From Opisthocomus hoazin (lineage: Eukaryota > Chordata > Aves > Opisthocomiformes > Opisthocomidae), in the NCBI RefSeq assembly GCF_030867145.1, contig NC_134429.1, positions 18,833,115 to 18,897,114 of the forward strand: DNA of 64,000 nt, given 5' to 3'. Within the stretch, counting starts at the first letter, position 1, and every line of letters begins with the position of its first letter. The notes under the pieces were generated by a model. That model did no database searches. It was not told the DNA's origin and saw only the letters and a list, made by a program, of their open reading frames with translations. Below are positions 37,901 to 50,800 of the stretch, piece by piece. Position numbers and translations under genes: made by a program.

Positions 37901-40569
37901 CCTTATGGAAACCTTAATGGCTTCAATTACCAGTGATCATGCAAGCCTCCAGAAACCAGGAAAAGAAGGCAGAAAGCTAATTCCTTCATGGGAAGGTTCA
38001 GAGTGGAAAGAACCTTACCAGATCTGTGGTTACTTCCCTAGGTATTTGTAGAAGTTATGGCTAAAAAGCTACTCTAGCCATTAAAAAAAGAGCACGCACC
38101 ACCACCACCCCTCAAACCAACGTTAACTCAATCGTAACCTTAATGTTAACTTGTTTGTCCAGTTCATTCACTTCCTCTTATTCCCTGGATCATGCTTTGA
38201 ATAATTCCCATGATCTGTTTGTGAAGTCCTGCCCCTTTTGATGTCATCGATTGGATCCATATAGGCTGGACAGCTCCCGATGCCTCTCCAGTTAGGCAAG
38301 GAAAGCTGGGAGCTCTGGACCGAGACTTGTCTTCTCCTCAGCACAAAGCTGAAGGCTGAGTTTAGTGGCTGCTCTAAACACTCACAGATAAGAGTTTCTG
38401 CCAAGGTACAGTGGGGGGGTTGCGGTTTGGTCTTAGCTGTTTGTGTATTTCTGTATATATGTGTGTGCTTGAGATGTAGATGTAGGTACTTATACACATG
38501 GTTAAATGTCTGACTGCCTGACATTCATGTGTAAGTGGTTAGTATGTGTTGAGTATTGAGTTGCTGTCATAATACATGAACATATACTTGTTTGCTCTAT
38601 AACTTCCACTGACTTTCTTACAACCTGCAGCCTCTCTCCAGGCGCTTACCGCAGACAAGAGAGGCAACTGGTCATGGTTGCTGCTACAAGTGAAGTCCCT
38701 GATTGCAATTGCTACGTTAAATAAATCAGTGGTAGGCTGAGCTGGGAAACCGGTGGAGAGAGGATGTTCTGTTGCCTGGACAGATGTGTTTTGAAAGATT
38801 CCCTCTGGGGTTTTTGCATTATCATCTGCTTTTTCATTCTAGTTATTTTAAGAATGCAGATTCAAATGGTATGAACTAACTAGCCATAGCCTTAAAAGCC
38901 AAGTCAGAATGTCTGAAAACTGTGTACTGTCTCTGAAAGCCAAGGCTGGAATATTTACAGGTGGGATTATTTTAGATTCAAAATTATACATAGAAAGAGC
39001 GTATTTGATAGATTTGATTTAACATTCTCATTTGGTAACTATTACCTTTTATTCTGCCTTTTCTCATTAGAGCAGGGCTGACTAGTGAGATTAATACAAT
39101 AGCAGCAAAGTAAATTTTCCTGTTTTAGTCTCTCACAATTTTCATTTCTGTCTTAAAATACCAGAAATATTTAAGGACTCATTCAAAATATTTCTTAACA
39201 TAAACTGCAGGATTATTTTCATTTATTCTTCTCTAAATAAAATGAGAAAGAAAGGCTTGAAGAAAAAGGTTGAACATACAATTTAGCGTAAGAGTTTAAT
39301 GTGAAACATGTAACAATAAGGGGTGGCAAGACCACCATGGGTTCATTTCTGGAGTTTGCCACAGGTAGTCCATTTGGCTGAGGAAGCATTCGGATGCAAG
39401 CCCTCAGCTGTAAGGTTGGCTGATAAAACTTGTGGCTAGCGGTTCAGGGTACTATGGCTCTGTGTAGTCTGGGTGGGAGTAATGGTTTAATTACATATTC
39501 ACTGCAGAAAAACAGAGTTTCCTTGTAGCAAAAGTGGAATTTCTCATTTCTGACTTTAATTCTGTATCATATAGGTTTAATTTGAATTGTTCATGCCCTT
39601 TTCTTAATATTTCACTTTTCTTGGGCTTCCTGTACTTGTTCAATGGCAAGTATACCTAAGAAGTTTGAGAAATCATTTGTTATGTTTGCTTATAAAAGCA
39701 TAAAGGGGATGCATACACCTTTGAGCTAATGTTGTGTTATTGTTAAACAATATCTTAAACTACAACCATGGCACGCTTTATGGCCTGTAGGGAAGCTAAC
39801 TGGTGATAAACTGAGTTTCCTTGTCAGATAATATACTTTTGGGGGCTATTTTAAAGCTAATCTGGTATACAGCTTTTGGAGTGCACTTCTCTGTTTAATT
39901 GTTCCTAATCTTTCTGACCCTGAAGAGACTGTCTTAGCAGCTTGTAACTCTTTAAGATCTCTTCACACATGAAGAGACCTATTCCAAGGACCTTTGAAAT
40001 AAAGCCCTCCTTTAAAATAAAGGGGATGAAGAACAGAGTTGAGGATGAAGGCACTGCTGGGCAGGGCACTCGCATGTGTCAGCTGGGCTGTGGTAGCCTC
40101 ACTGGCACCTCAAACTGAGCCATCACCAAACCCTCCAAAGCCCCTAACTCCACAAAGGGCCTGAGCTTTTGTTTCGTTATCACGTAGCCCGCTTGCAATG
40201 ATTCTTGAGTGATTTGTGCCCTCCTTGTCTTGTCTTCAATCTCTGTTACTGTATTTGTAAGATTTTTATTTGGAGCTAAGGTTGGACCAAAGTGGCGTAC
40301 TCAGTAAACTTCTCTTAATAGCATAATAGGTAGGGTGATTCACAGAGTGCTGTAATGCTGGAAACTCACACATTATAGGACTTGACGTCATGTTCAGTAA
40401 GTGGAAGTACGTCAACATTAGATAATGTCCCAAACTGGTACTAAAACCTAGGAAGATGTCCTCAGTCTGTGCTGGCCAAAATGACTGAGCATAAATAATG
40501 TGCACACGTTCAGCCGCGTAAAGTCTGAGATTATCTAGAGTAGCACAGTAGATTTTTACTTACTGTGAC

Positions 40570-40680
40570 AAAGGAGATACGGATTTTGATTCCCAGTTAC
40601 GTCACTCTTCTTAGGTGATTTTCAGGTGCTGTTCTTCCTTTTCATTTCTGTGAAATAGAGAGAAGGAGAAGATATTTAGA
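40570..40680 (+). repeat. MIR-like SINE relic
   Basis: 'gattttgattcccagttacg' through 'cctttcatttctgtgaaat'-like sequence keeps the MIR order (gttcgaatcccagctctg, then cctcatctgtgaaatg), with heavy decay. Confidence 0.45.
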
Positions 40681-41562
40681 TTCCTGGAAGAAACTATGTA
40701 AGAGATAATAGGTAGCAAAATTTCTGTTGATAGCAGTAATTAATATTTCTGTGGTCTTCAGAAACAATCCAAGAGCATTTTATTTTAAGTAGTATCTGCA
40801 ATGCTTTATCCACATCCTAATTTGGTTAATCCCCTCTGTGGTTTCAGTTGAGGTGGTGGTTTTCTCCACTTTTCCTAAATACCTGATTCTGCTCATCTGA
40901 ACTATGAAATACCTACTATATTTCATCTTGGAAGTGTCTCTGTTTCAGGGATGGCAGAAATTAATCCTGTTTACCTCCATTCTGAAGAATGAAGGATCAT
41001 ACAGCGAAAATTAAAACCAGATCCTAATTTTCCCACTTGAAAGTTGGATTGATCCTGATTCCTTGAAGTAAGGATGAAGCCACATTCCTAGCTCTGAGAC
41101 AGTCTTGTTTCAGGCGTATAGGCCAGCATGTTTCACTAGCAATAGACTCATAATAATGAATTAGTTACAGATCCTTATTAATGCATGCTGACGCAGTATT
41201 TCAGAATTGAGTGCTGGTCCTTAGTGTTCTTCGAAAGAAGAAAACTACACCCGCCTTTGGCTGCAGCCTTCTCAGCAGCTTATGTATTAGTCACTAGCTT
41301 TGCATATCCATACTAACAGAGAAGTCATAATGCAAGCGGGATCGAATCCCTCGAGCTGCTTCAACTGCAGCTTGCAGAACATTTGACCTCTTTGCTACTT
41401 CCTCATGCCCAAACTCTGGAAAGACAGACGAGCGTCAGCTCACAGTTATTTTCAGCTTCTAATAACAAACTCATTGCCATCCCGTTTGAAAGAGTCCATA
41501 GATTGGCTGTGGTCTTTTTAACTAGCTCATGAGATTTTTTTTTTTTTTTTTTAATTGAACAG

Positions 41563-41577
41563 AAGCAGACTTAGAGG
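41563..41577 (+). other. SCNN1D: SCNN1D 5'UTR end on start-codon exon
   Basis: A long T tract (about 41535-41552) and 'aattgaacag' form a good acceptor ending at 41562, so the ATG at 41578 is preceded by only 15 nt of UTR in this exon. At least one noncoding exon lies upstream. Confidence 0.7.
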
Positions 41578-41894
41578 ATGGAGCAGGAAATGGCAAGAGA
41601 AGAAGAGAAGGAAGAAGGCTTGATTGAGTTTTACGATTCCTTCAAGGATATGTTTGAGTTCTTCTGTAAGAACACAACCATCCATGGCACCATCCGCCTT
41701 GTGTGTTCAGGCAGCAATAGGATGAAAACAGCTTTTTGGACGCTGCTTTTGCTTGCCAGCTTTGGCATGTTATACTGGCAATTTGGTCTGATGTTCAGCC
41801 AGTACTGGGCTTACCCTGTTGTCCTGACCATGTCAATGCATTCAGAGGCCAAGATGTTTCCAGCCATCACCATCTGCAATCTGGACCCATACAG
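41578..41894 (+). CDS. SCNN1D: SCNN1D coding exon 1
   Basis: Residues 1-105 plus part of Arg106: acidic N-terminus, [15 protein letters not shown], the TTIHGTIRL gating motif, TM1, and the post-TM1 [14 protein letters not shown]. The open frame runs past the donor, but GTATCC at 41895 is used because exon 2 continues in frame with family-like sequence. Confidence 0.93.
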
Positions 41895-44800
41895 GTATCC
41901 TGCGCTTTCCCTGCAGCTGAAGTCCTGTCTGCGCAGTCACAGGGGTTCGGTGGGGTCAGCAGCCTCGTGACTGCAGCCTGGAGGAGGCTGAAGGCAGAGG
42001 GAGGTCTCTGCCTCGCGGAGGTGGAAAGGGACTACGGCTATTTCCAAACTGGTTTTCAGATAAGATCTTGTTGGGAATTGTGCAACAGCATGTAGCAGTT
42101 TATTTCACACACTGAGTCAGGATAGAGGGAACTCTGCCTTGTGACTTGGTTCAAGCTGCTGACTGATTTTGTGCTCTGATAAAAACAATCTTTCCCCAAA
42201 AAGCGTGGCTGCCGTGCGTATTCATGCCTAACTAAACTACCCATCTCTGGAGTGACGCATGCTAGAGCTGATTCCACCTGGTTTTTTGTACCGCAGAATG
42301 GCTTTTAGAAAACAGTAGAACTTCTATGGAAGTCTGTGTGGCTCTGCTTGTCAAACAAGGCTCAAACAGTAGTGGCAAGCTATCGAGAAGTTTCAAATTA
42401 CATAGTAAAGGAATTGTGTAATTTCATTGAAATAATTATCTAATTGGCTGACACGAAGGCCAGTTTGTGCAGCTGATGCTGCGCAGCTACAAGTGCTGAG
42501 GTTTGCAGTGGAGGATCCAGCAACTGGAAATTCAGCTACTGAAGTTCCTAATAAATTAATTTAGGTATGCTAAGCATAGGTACCATAATTTCTAGCTTTT
42601 CTCACACAGACATCAAGGTCTGCAGAGAACAGCCTTTCCACAGATACTGTGAGGGTACGTAAAATAAATTGCTTTTGTCTAATGGAAATGTGGATGTTGG
42701 CAAATAGATAATATTTCTGTTCCTTGCAGGTTTGACCTAGTTAGTGAAGATTTGGTTCAGCTGGATCGCATGGCAGAGGAGTCTATTGCCTTTTTGTATG
42801 GCATCAACGTATCAGCCAGCATACTCCACTTGAATGACAAAAACATCCACCTAAAAGACTTGTCAAACATAGGCAACCTCAGCAGATCTAGTTTCAAGCT
42901 GAGCCGAAATTTCTCACTCTTGAGAATGCCTGACCACAATAACAGGTCAGGGAAGAAGCATTTTAGTGTGGGCTTCAAGCTGGTAAGTGCATGTCCTCTT
43001 TGAGATTTTAACCTGGCTACAGACACGAGTGGCAAGGGCTGGCTGCTCCCTAAGGGACAAGGGACAGAGGGGGAGCCTGATGGCAGGGCAGGATGGGCGC
43101 CCATCCCACAGTACCTGAGCAAGCAGGGATTGCTCCCAGATGGTGACCAGGTCCAACCAAGAGTCCACATCATCAGGCACGTTTGTGGCGATGAGGCAAG
43201 TTCAAGATCAGGCCATGAAGTTAGCGCACTGGATCAACGGGGTCCACGGTGAGGCAGGAACACAGCAGCAACCCCACAGCACAGCCCAAGGAGTGGCTGA
43301 AGGTCCCAGGCTGAGCTTAAATAAGCTCCTGGACCCACAGGAAGAGGGTGTGGGTGGAGGTCCCAGGTGAGGCTGCTCAGGGCCATTAAGGTCTATCAGT
43401 GCACTCAGGGCCCTGACAACAATCTCACAAGGTACATTCAAAAAAATAAGTGAAAAAATAGGGTAGTTTCAGTGCTGTGTATGACAGCTTGCAGGATTTT
43501 TCAGGAGAGTCCATTCCTGCCTCTAACAGTTTATGCTGATTGCCAGGCTTCTTGTGAAGTGGCATAACAGCAAAATCAATGGTCTTATGCAGCCCACCCA
43601 CCTGTAAAGTCCTTCTGGCGGTGACAAAATCAGTAGAGAATGGAAGCATCAAGCCAAGGGTGTTATTGTACCCGTCTCTAAAAATACACAAAACATCTAG
43701 ACTGAAGAAGAACGCAAATGCTTCAGATTCTTCACATGAAAAACAGAGTTAGCATAGATCTAAGAGCAGAAGCTACGAGAGAGAGATAGATGTGTCTTGA
43801 AAGGCCAGCAATTTTTGCCCGATTATGATTGTCCTGCCCTATCCTGAAGTCCCTCATCAGGCACACTTTCACCAGAATCTGCGGGTGTTCACCTGGCTAA
43901 GGCCTGAGTAAGAACAAAGAAAGAGTCTCAGGACTTGGTTAGTGATTCATGGGTTGTAGAGCATTCCCGCCAGCCCTGTCCTTCATTCTCCCAAGGTGCC
44001 TGAGTTTACCTGTCCGCTCTCTTCTCCTGCCTCTTTTCCCCTGCACTCATTCCCCTGAGATGAAGTAACACGCCTAATTCAGCTTCAAGGAGAGAAGGTG
44101 CTTAGCACATAAGATGACCTCCAGAGGTCCCTTCCAACCTCAGCCATTCTGTGATCCTGTGACAACTAAAATGATCAGAGATTTCACCCTCTGGAAAAAT
44201 TAAGGTTTCCCTTGTCCCTGTATCCAGTACTACCTTTACCCCCAATCTCTGCTGCCCTTAGGCTGTCATATCCTGGCTGTGCTGAATGGCTCCCATTCTT
44301 TTCTTCCAGTGCAATGCCACAGGTGGGAATTGCTTCTACAAGACCTATTCATCTGGGATGAATGCAATTCTTGAATGGTACAGGTTTCACTACATGAATA
44401 TCATGTCCCAGCTACCAGTTATAATCAACATTTCTGATCATGAGGAGCAAATAGAAGATATGGTCTACTCCTGTCAGTATGATGGGGAGCCTTGCAGACC
44501 CAGGTATGTTACTTCTTGAGACGCTAATTGTGATTTCAGCAGAACTTAAGGACTTGGGAGACTGAAACTGAGCCTATGCTTGCAGGCACTGCAGGCACTG
44601 CACCTCGTGTCATACTGCCAGGCTTAGCCCTTGTTGGAGAGCTGACTGAAAGAAAGAACAGCCTTTCATGGTTAGAGCTTGGGGCTAGGAACCTAGAAAT
44701 TAGCATTCTGCCATAATTTTCCTTGATGACTGTGAATTAGTGTCCTAGGGTGTGCAAGAAGCCTAAGAGAAACTCAGCAGGAATTAAACCTTTACTGGTG

Positions 44801-47800
44801 CAAAGAGGCATTGACTGTACTGAATGGTAGATGATGAATGTCTGTCTGCATGGGAGGAGAGGAGCAGGACTCCTCAGATATCCAGTGGATAAAAGTGGGA
44901 TCTCTTTTTGCTGTAACAATAAAAAGGGGGGAGAGGACGGGAAGAAGGCTCTCATGGCTCTGCTGTAGCACTTGGCTCCTGAGCACAAGGATTGTTCTCA
45001 ACTGTTATGCCAGGAGGACTCAGTTAATGCCAAAAGGGTCGGATGGTCTTGTTGCATCCCTGTGTCTCTAGAGGCAAAGAAGCGAGCCTGCTGCACATAC
45101 ATACAAAGGCAAAGGCGTACCTTATCTTTCCTGCATGCCTACGGTCTCCACTGTTGGAAGGTCTTCCAAATACAACTGACATACACCACCCAAAACACTG
45201 CTGTGCCTCGCGCACATGTGAGCTGTTTGCTGGCCTGCTTGTCTCCAGCTGAGAAGCTGGACAAAGTTAACAGCAATGCACTCATCTGTGACACAGAATA
45301 AGCAGAAGGCAAATTGAAGTGTTTTTCTGAGCACTTTCAGCAAGAAGGAGAGGGGTCCACAAAGTTTGTTGTAGATCATTTTAGGAGATAAGGTCCTGTC
45401 TTCTCTTTCCTGGAGGCAATTGACTCTGATGTTCTTCTGCACTTAGCGTTTCTGATGCTTTCGTGTAATATATCTCTGTCTGTGCCCTTGATGGTGGGCA
45501 CTGTCACTTCTGTACGTGTGTTCATCCAACTGTTCTTAAGAACTCTTATAAACTGGTGGAATGTGGAGGCTGACTTGGCCAGGGAAGTTTAGCATGATCA
45601 TAATAAGTGGTATAATTTTTAAGAAAACAAGGAAAGAGAGAATCTATTTCTCCTATTGATTAGAGCACAGACCTTTAACCTGTCTGGTTGTTGGAAAAAG
45701 CAGAAAAAAGTTTAGTCTACTTGGTGGAAGGAAAAGCGAGTCAGAACTCTGAATTTGACTCCTGTGTTTGCCACTCTCGCTGTAATCTTGGGTGTGCTGT
45801 GAATCCCTGTGTACCTGATTTTTTATCTTGTCTCCAGTCAGTTAACAACTCTTTGCCATAGGCACTCCTGCGCATATACAGACACACACAACACACCCTA
45901 CACAGAAGTAAAGGCATTGCTACACTCTGAATCAAACCCCATCAAATTTCTCTTAATTTCAGTGACTACGTTCACTTTCACCACCCAGTCTTTGGAAGCT
46001 GCTATACTTTTAACAGCAAGGGAACAGACCCTTTCTGGACAGCTACAAAACCAGGAATTCCTTATGGTATGTTATTTGGCAAAAGGTGGGAAGAAGAGCT
46101 AAAGTTAATATAATTTGGCTATGGATTAAATATATATCTTCTATAGATGACTTACTGACATATAGCCCTCTCTTCTGGTCTGGTGGCACAAGTTATATAC
46201 TGTATTTGCTTGCTTCACTAGCCACATGTATATGATAGCCGTGTCAGCCATATCTTCACTTATAGCAAGCAGAATATTATTTTCTTTTTCAAGCAGAATA
46301 TTATTCCAGTTTTGGAAAAGGTTGGTGCAGTCGCTACCTGACCACTCACCAGGTTTCTGTAGAAAAAACCTGGCTCTTCTGTGAGTGCTGATTCAATCAG
46401 TGCTGAGAATTCAAGACGTGGTGGTGTTCCTATTTTGGCCCAAATGAAATTGTTATATGCTTCCCTTTTCTTTGGTTTGCAGGCCTTTCCCTTATCCTGA
46501 GAGCAGAGCAGAAGGATCACATCCCCCTCTTGTCTACAGTAGCGGGTGTGAAAGTGATGATACACAACCACAACCAGACGCCGTTCCTTGAGCACGAAGG
46601 CTTCGACATCAGACCAGGCATTGCAACCACCATAGGCATTCAGCAGGTGAGCTGCTTGCTCAAGCAAGTTGTTTCTTTTCCCTCTGCTTGCAGAAGGTTG
46701 TGAGGAGCTGAGCACTGTGACTGACTCATACAGCGGAGCTGCGGGGCTCTCGTGTTCCCTTCCCCTCTACACTGCCCTAGTGAGGCCTCATCTGGAGTAC
46801 TCTGTCCAGTTCTGGGCTCCCCAGTTCAAGAAAGATGAGGAGCTACTGGAGAGAGCCCAGCGGAGGGCTACGAGGATGGTGAGGGGACTGGAGCATCTCT
46901 CCTATGAGGAGAGGCTGAGGGAGCTGGGCTTGTTCAGCCTGGAGAAGAGAAGGCTGAGAGGGGACCTAATAAATGCTTACAAATATCTGCAGGGTGGGTG
47001 TCAGGAGGATGGGGCCAAGCTCTTTTCAGTGGTGCCCAGCGACAGGACAAGGGGCAATGGGCACAAACTGAAGCAGAGGAAGCTCCAGCTGAACCCGAGG
47101 AAGAACTTCTTCCCTCTGAGGGTGACGGAGCCCTGGCCCAGGCTGCCCAGGGAGGCTGTGGAGTCTCCTTCTCTGGAGATATTCCAGCCCCGCCTGGACA
47201 AGGTCCTCTACAGCCTACTGTAGGTGACCCTGCTTCGGCAGGAGGGTTGGACTAGATGACCCACAGAGGTCCCTTCCAACCCCTACCATTCTGTGATTCT
47301 GTGATTCTTGACTGTGCGTGTGTATTTATGCAAGCCCCTTTTCTCTCTTCACTGTGCTCAGGTTCCCATGGGTAAACCAAAATTATTCCAAACGTGTAAG
47401 TGGCCTTTTGGTCCTCAATACATCGCGGCCCGATTTGTTTTACCCTGAGGCTCGTAGACCTCTGACACCTCGTTCCAGCTCTGCACGGGGGGCTGCGTGT
47501 GGACGTTAGGATGGGAACAAACATTCAGAAGTGGTTTAGTTATTTTGACATGATGAGTTACTGCTCAGTAATGACTGACCACGTGCGCTCTCCTGCCTTT
47601 GCCCTGTTACTGTGTATGGTTTACTAGCAAGGTACAGCTTGGCTGCTCACATGTCTTACTACACTTCCTGTCCTTTATAGGATGCTCCATCCAGTTAAGT
47701 TTAGATGGTGATGGCTAAGTCCAATTAAAGCTCCTAATCACTCGGGCCTCTTTTCTGTGTCCACAGGATGAGGTGAATCGCCTGGGTGGCAATTATGGGA

Positions 47801-50800
47801 AATGCACGACTAATGGCGATGATGTGAATGTTAAACTCCTGTACAACAACTCGTACACCCTGCAGGTATTGTCGGAGCTGCTGGCTGAGGCCCCAGCTTA
47901 TTCAGAGCAGATGAATAGCAAACAAGTCATACCTTACTCTCCAGAGAGCTTTTACAAATCAGCTGATTCATTGCTGGAGATAACAGAGAGGTTCATGCCC
48001 TTCTGAGCAGAAGCTCACAAACAGGGTGTTATAACTTGGGAGGTGTTTTACGGAGTGGGGGATACTCAGTCCCAGGCACCTGGGCTCCTCCCTGCTTGTA
48101 GCACGAGAGAGATCAGACAGCGAGCCAGCCGAGGCAGCTGGACTGTTCTAGCAGGACGTTCTGGGGCCAGCAGGTCTCTACGTGTGTGAGTGGTTGCTCC
48201 CGGCTCTGTACGCTTGGGCTGCTGAACTGAGATGATACTGGGCATAATGAAAAAGGGAGCTGGGGGAAATTCTGTCTCACCAAGTTCCATACTGGTTTCA
48301 GAGATTAAGCCAAGGAATGAAAAGTGAAAACCTTTTGAGTTATCACGCTCTAATAATGGCTGGTGTCTTTTTGCAGTAACAAAATCTGTACGTTGTCTCC
48401 TAGCACCTGCATGCTACAGACTGAAGACTTGGGCACTTGAGAACTTCTGGCTTATCCAATCTTTTATGCCTTCTTTATTTCCCAGGCTTGTTTGCACTCC
48501 TGCTTTCAGCACATAATGGTTCGGAAATGTGGCTGTGGCTACTACTACTACCCACTGCCTCCCGGTGCTGAGTACTGTAACTACAACAAGCAGCCTGCGT
48601 GGGGTAAGAGCGGAAGGCTGCTGGCCTGCCTTGTTGGAAGGGAGCACCTTCCCACAGGAGTCACTGCTTACACGGCTCCTTAGGTTACTGCCCTTCTTCT
48701 TTGTGCTTCATTACTCCTTAGACTATTTCCACACGTCACTGAATCCAGCCAGCTGGCAGAACCTGTCTGGGTATTGGCATGGGTATCAAGTTAGGGCACA
48801 AAAAATCTGGCTGCTATCGAGCATCCCTTTACTTACATTGCTGTAGAGTCAAGCTATTTCACCTTACCAATATGGGCTGTGCTGGTGGAAGACAAAGCTT
48901 TGAGTAACTTCTCTCAGTTTGCTGGTGGGCCTGTCCTCAGGAGATGCTTCCAGGGAAGCACCTGCAGTTGCACACAGGTGATTAGCTTGGCAATCTGGAA
49001 TCATTCCAGAGTGAGAGTGAGCAAAAACGGGTCTCTGAGAAAGTGCCGTGTGCTTGGGAAGGCCAAGTGAGGGCAGGGTTTTTGGTAGCTCTCCACTTGG
49101 TCATCTTCTGTTTCCCGAGGAAGCGTCTGAGTGTGTTCCTCCCATCTCTTTCACCAGGTCACTGCTTTTACCAGCTGTACAGCAGGCTCCGAAATCATCA
49201 CCTGAATTGTTTTGACCAGTGCCCCAAGCCCTGCCGGTAGGTCACGAAAGCAGAGCACAATAACTGCCAGCTTGCAAAGGAAAACTGCACTGGTGGAAAC
49301 GTAGGCAACGCAGTGGAAAATTTATGGACCAGCTGGCCAATTGAATTTTGGCTTTTTCTGAACCAGAGATTTCAGTTTGATGTTTGAACCCAATGCTGAG
49401 AAAAGAAAAAGATGGCAGCGTTAGACAGATTAGATAAGAACTTTGTGTGTGCATGGCAGCAGAGAGGGGAAATTATATTAATATATATTAATTTTCTTGG
49501 TTCACCTTTTTATCGTAGGTCAATTTCAAAACGGAAAGACATATTTTTAAAGCAAAATAGCAAATTATTTTGGTTTTGAATGCACCAAAGAAAAGTTGTC
49601 AGGATTTTGAAACCATTCTAGTTTTCCTCCTGACCTGAATAGCTTTCAGGCAACCTCTGGCTGTATTTTTCAAGCTGACTTACAATGCTTTTCCCAAAGT
49701 TCTCAAGAGCTGCCCTCAGACCTTCTGCTTTGGGCAAGTAGTTAGCATTGTTAAACTGCTTCATGTATTCGCTTTTAAATGCCAGGAGTCATAGCGATCA
49801 TAATCTCCATTTTTATCTTCTCAGGGAATCACTGTACAAGGTGTCTGCTGGGACAGCTAAATGGCCGTCGTCGAAGTCTCAGGTAGCCCATACAGACAAC
49901 TGCTGTGTTTCGAGGGGATGCTGTATTTACTGTGGCTGTTGGAACGTTAAAGTTAAGGGTGAAAACAATGACTCAGAGAGCGGCAAATAAAGCAAACTGG
50001 TCCAAAACCTGGACCCAAGGGAATGACCCTGTGGCTGAGGTGGCAGCCTAAGGTGCTGGAGAGGTACATGCAATTCCAGTTCTAATCCAGACTTCCTTGT
50101 GACCTGAAGCAATTGACCTCACTGCCTTAGCTCCCACCTTACAACACAGCGTTAGTGACTTTCTGCTCCCAGTGGGTGCTGGGGTGTAGCAGCTCACTTA
50201 CCGCTGTTCCTGGGGTGCTGCAGGGTGCAATGGAAACTCTGTGAGCCAGGAGATGACCTCTTGCCATTTCTCATGCTCTAATGTTAAATGGGCATCCAGG
50301 CTGTATGACCACGTCGTTATGAAATAGGTGATAATGTAGATGTACATACAACCAACACATTTTAAAAGGGGAAATTATTTGGTGGGGTTGCCATTAAAGG
50401 CAGAATTTAAGAACCAGAATGCTATACACACCTAAAATATCAGTCTGTATTTCCTTGCTGTTCTGACAAATAGAGCTGCCACTTGATAGCTATCCCTAGA
50501 CATTATAAACTGATCAATTCCATCCTTTGTTATTATTCACAATAGCCATTTTATTGCTTATGGAATCTACATTTACCAAATGTTAAGCATACAGAAACTC
50601 AGAAGACAGGCTTGCCAGTAACATACATGTGCTCTGCTGCAGGACTGGGTCCGCCAAGCTCTGAGGCATCAGAACGGATACAACTCTACCAGCAACAGGT
50701 TAGTCACTGCAGGAAGGTACTAAAACTATGGGTTAGCTCTCCAGCCTTGCAGAATTAGTAGATGTTAGAATCAAAAGGGAGGACAAAAGAAAAATGTGCA

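Larger units (their letters stand above)
23431..41562. other. Long region without recognisable protein gene, upstream of SCNN1D
   Basis: About 18 kb between the CpG island and the SCNN1D start exon. Apart from a CR1 copy (28165-28702) and a few MIR-like SINE traces I see no coding exon. Two open frames of 203 codons (minus, 34264-34875) and 212 codons (plus, 36285-36923) match nothing I recognise and have no clear splice or family signal. SCNN1D 5'UTR exons are likely somewhere here. Confidence 0.5.

Noticed and set aside
41895-41970. Read-through of SCNN1D exon 1 past its donor
   Set aside because: The frame stays open for 25 codons, but exon 2 joins in phase at 41894 and restores family-like sequence, so the extension is intronic.
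46669-47223. 184-codon open frame inside SCNN1D intron 5
   Set aside because: The body is the C-terminal end of CR1 ORF2 and the first residues are host intron, so it is a truncated transposon remnant rather than a gene.
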